From NCBI GenBank assembly GCA_964019155.1, contig OZ025241.1:56019863-56083862 (forward strand): a stretch of DNA of 64,000 bases, read 5' to 3'. Each line of letters begins with the position of its first letter. The stretch's first letter is position 1. This DNA comes from Osedax fenrisi (taxonomy: Eukaryota; Annelida; Polychaeta; Sabellida; Siboglinidae). Below the pieces are notes generated by a model that saw nothing but the letters and a program-made list of their open reading frames with translations, was not told where the DNA came from and ran no database searches. Positions 61,609 through 64,000 of this stretch are shown here, one piece after another. Both the position numbers and the translations under genes were made by a program.

Positions 61609-62387
61609 TTCATAATAATCATAATGAAAATAATTATTATAATAATTATTTTTATTTATTTTGTAAACCTTATATTTGTAACATGAAATTAAATAATATT
61701 TGGTGTATACATAATCATTATTATAATGATTATAGTTACTACTGTAATAGTATGTATGAATTATCCATAATAAATAAATATAGTGAAATAGTTTATGTTA
61801 TTTAATTAAAATACTATAATCAATATCTTATATTATCTGTTGAATTTGTGAATTATATAGAATATATATTATATATAAATAAATTCTAACCTAAATAGAA
61901 TTAAGTAAATGACAATAAAAGAATAACAAATTAATAATAAGAATATATAGTGCATAAATATAATAGTTATTTTAACAGAATTCCAGTATTAGATAGTATA
62001 TTAACATTTATTTATTTCTAAGTTTCATAATGTGTTATATTCTCTAATAATATGTTATAAGTTATAATTAATGATGTATAGGTTAATAGAGTAGTAAATA
62101 ATATGCTAATATCAAATATTTTGCGAAGCAAAGATATAACACTTCCTATCTATGCAATGTAATTAATTAGTATTCAAGCATTCCGCTGCTAGCAGTAGTA
62201 TCGAAATCACTTAAATAGATTTACGTTTGCCACGATTTGCATACTATAATGTTTTCGTATCTCTATAAAATTACATGCAATATACTTTTACAATTTACTC
62301 ACCACATAGATATTTATACTATTTAAAACCCACATATCCTATTGGTTTGTTATACATGACTAATATAATATTAGTAATGAACACTTA

Positions 62388-63315
62388 AGTGGTGAACACA
62401 CCGGACTTATGTCGACATATATGTCGACATTTTTGCCGGAATAAGTCATATATACCGACAAATTGGTGTGAAATGCATATATTATGTCGACACAAATGCC
62501 TGCATAATAAATAGAATTATTCCTAATTTTTCTGATTTATGTCGGCAAAAAGTTGTGTCCTATGTGTCAATCACAGAGGAGCTTAATATAATATAATTAT
62601 AAATTAACCTATATAACTGTATATATCTATATAAAATTATATGTTAAATATAATAATATCATATATAATATATATATACTATATTATATATTAAATTATA
62701 TTAAATATATGTACTTATAATATATAATATAGGCTATATTATATATTAAATATGATAAACTTTAAATTATAATAAATGTATTAATACATTGAAGGTGTGT
62801 CCTACACGGCTATATGTGTCAATCACAGATGAATATAATAAAAAATATATTAAAAATTATTTTGAAAATTAATATGTCTAAAGAAGAAGTAAACATAAAA
62901 TGCGTGAGAGAAATTAAGAAGAGATCAGTTATCTGGGATGCGTATAGTATAGATAACAAAAAACACCCTATCTACGTAACGTAGTACGTTTTTGTTGTAA
63001 TAACTTTTTTAATAATAAATACTTTAATATTTTCATTGTTTTCTCTGTTTAGTTATGTATATAAATAAATTAATACTACGTTCTAATACTACGTTCTACT
63101 GCCAAATAGGATAACGATAACTATAACAATCTACTACGCTGTAAGTTTTTAAGTTGTTTATAATACAATCTATTAATACATTGATTGACACATATTAGAC
63201 GCACCCATATGTGTCAATCACAGAGGATTTATTATATTCTCTATTTTTTAAACTGTAGATATTTCGACATAATATGGCGGTATATTTTGCCGGCATTTTT
63301 GGTGTGATCACCACT
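62388..63315. mobile_element. Harbinger-like MITE with TTA TSD, about 0.93 kb
   Basis: The ends AGTGGTGAACACACC and GGTGTGATCACCACT are inverted and flanked by TTA on both sides, the target type of PIF/Harbinger elements. GTCGACAT, TGCCGG and CGGCA motifs lie near both ends. TATGTGTCAATCACAGA occurs three times inside (about 62560, 62813 and 63210). No ORF. Confidence 0.8.
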
Positions 63316-63689
63316 TTAGTTTTTATCATATAAATACTAATATAAAGCATATTATTTTACATTTTAAAAGTGTAGATTTTAATTCAAATATACATTATAA
63401 ACAACGCATAGTTCCGAAAATTGAACCTATATAGGTGGCGCTATTGCTTTTTGTATACAAAATAGAATTACATGATTTCGTGTAGGTATTATATCTTTCC
63501 TTAATCAAATCTGTTCTATTATTCACCATAAATATTATAATAAAGTGCGTTTATATTATATTAAATATTTAAGAACCTACTATATTTGTGACCATTATAA
63601 TGACTAGATACACTAATGAACTCCACTATTAAGACTTCACCGTAAACATTGAATAGTTACCCCAATAAACCGATAGGAAGATAGTGGGA

Positions 63690-63819
63690 ATGGGCGACTA
63701 TTACGAGGAGATGGGTGACTATTACGTAACCGAAGTCGTCAATGTCAGCGATTTGACCTCAAACTCGAGCACGGTGGACAGTAACTTCTGTAACTTCGTA
63801 CTCTATGCTGATATCGCAG
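63690..63819 (+). CDS. Probable first coding exon of a gene continuing past the right edge
   Basis: The ATG at 63690 opens MGDYYEEMGDYYVTEVVNV and continues to a donor ATCGCAG|GTAGCA (phase 1); an alternative donor GCAG|GTTTGT lies nine bases on. The 43 codons are acidic, hold two D-Y-Y motifs of the sort that can be Tyr-sulfated, and have N-glycosylation sequons NVS and NSS. They lack a signal peptide. Such N-termini are found on many extracellular-domain-first receptors such as peptide GPCRs, but that is only a guess. Base composition and codon-like texture stand out from the AT-rich flanks. The downstream intron and remaining exons are outside the window. Confidence 0.5.
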
Positions 63820-64000
63820 GTAGCAGGTTTGTACGAATAGTAGCAGAGTTATTTCTTACCGAGTTAATTTGTATCAACAACAATATGGTAAGATTTTACT
63901 TGTTTTATTGTTCAAAATAATTGTTACCTTTTACTAAAAGGTTTTACTAGTATGACTTTTCACCAGCCAATCATTCAAACTATCAATCAATTTTTCATTA

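Overview
The window looks like nuclear DNA of an invertebrate animal. It is very AT-rich and full of (TA)n tracts. Its protein-coding information sits in short exons with GT-AG introns, and most of the rest is retrotransposon remnants, DNA transposons, MITEs and satellites. There are no operons, ribosome-binding sites or prokaryotic gene organisation. The species cannot be named from this sequence alone.

Three host genes can be supported. (1) On the minus strand, nine short exons between 47029 and 22040 join in frame across eight GT-AG introns. They encode an isopenicillin-N-synthase-like 2-oxoglutarate/Fe(II)-dependent dioxygenase of at least 309 residues, with the iron ligands and the 2OG-binding Arg/Ser present. 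Only the short start exon, above 47029, was not found. (2) On the plus strand, a probable two-exon gene (11754-11821 joined to 15912-16584) encodes a 246-residue, mostly disordered protein of unknown function. (3) On the plus strand, an apparent first coding exon (63690-63819) of a gene running off the right edge encodes an acidic, Tyr-rich, potentially N-glycosylated N-terminus.

Mobile elements by region. 2.7-4.2 kb: LINE, plus strand. 5.6-6.4 kb: MITE family A. 9.6-11 kb: LINE, minus strand. 12.2-14.6 kb: LINE inside the intron of gene 2. 17.6-18.2 kb: LINE remnant, minus strand. 22.2-23.2 kb: MITE family B. 26.3 kb: short GC-rich MITE beside a dioxygenase exon. 27.7-28.6 kb: complete family A MITE. 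30.3-30.8 kb: fold-back, motif-rich patch. 31.5-44.4 kb: a 12.8-kb, apparently noncoding insertion that splits another family A MITE. It has TIR-like ends and a TA duplication, and contains a 50-bp array, a 432-bp palindrome, a 23-bp satellite, a 53-bp satellite, a 447-bp tandem repeat carrying a hAT MITE with a perfect 8-bp target duplication, and a terminal 23-bp array. 45.1-45.9 kb: LINE 3' end. 47.26-52.48 kb: a complete hAT transposon with terminal repeats, a perfect 8-bp target duplication and an apparently intact multi-exon transposase. 54.2-56.5 kb: an AT-rich LINE interrupted by two head-to-tail GC-rich LINE 3' ends. 57.2-63.3 kb: four further MITEs or fold-back elements.

Most of the 25-kb dioxygenase locus is intron filled by transposons, and the 12.8-kb insertion lies entirely inside its intron between the first two recognised exons. 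All assignments were made by reading the sequence; no alignment or database search was run.
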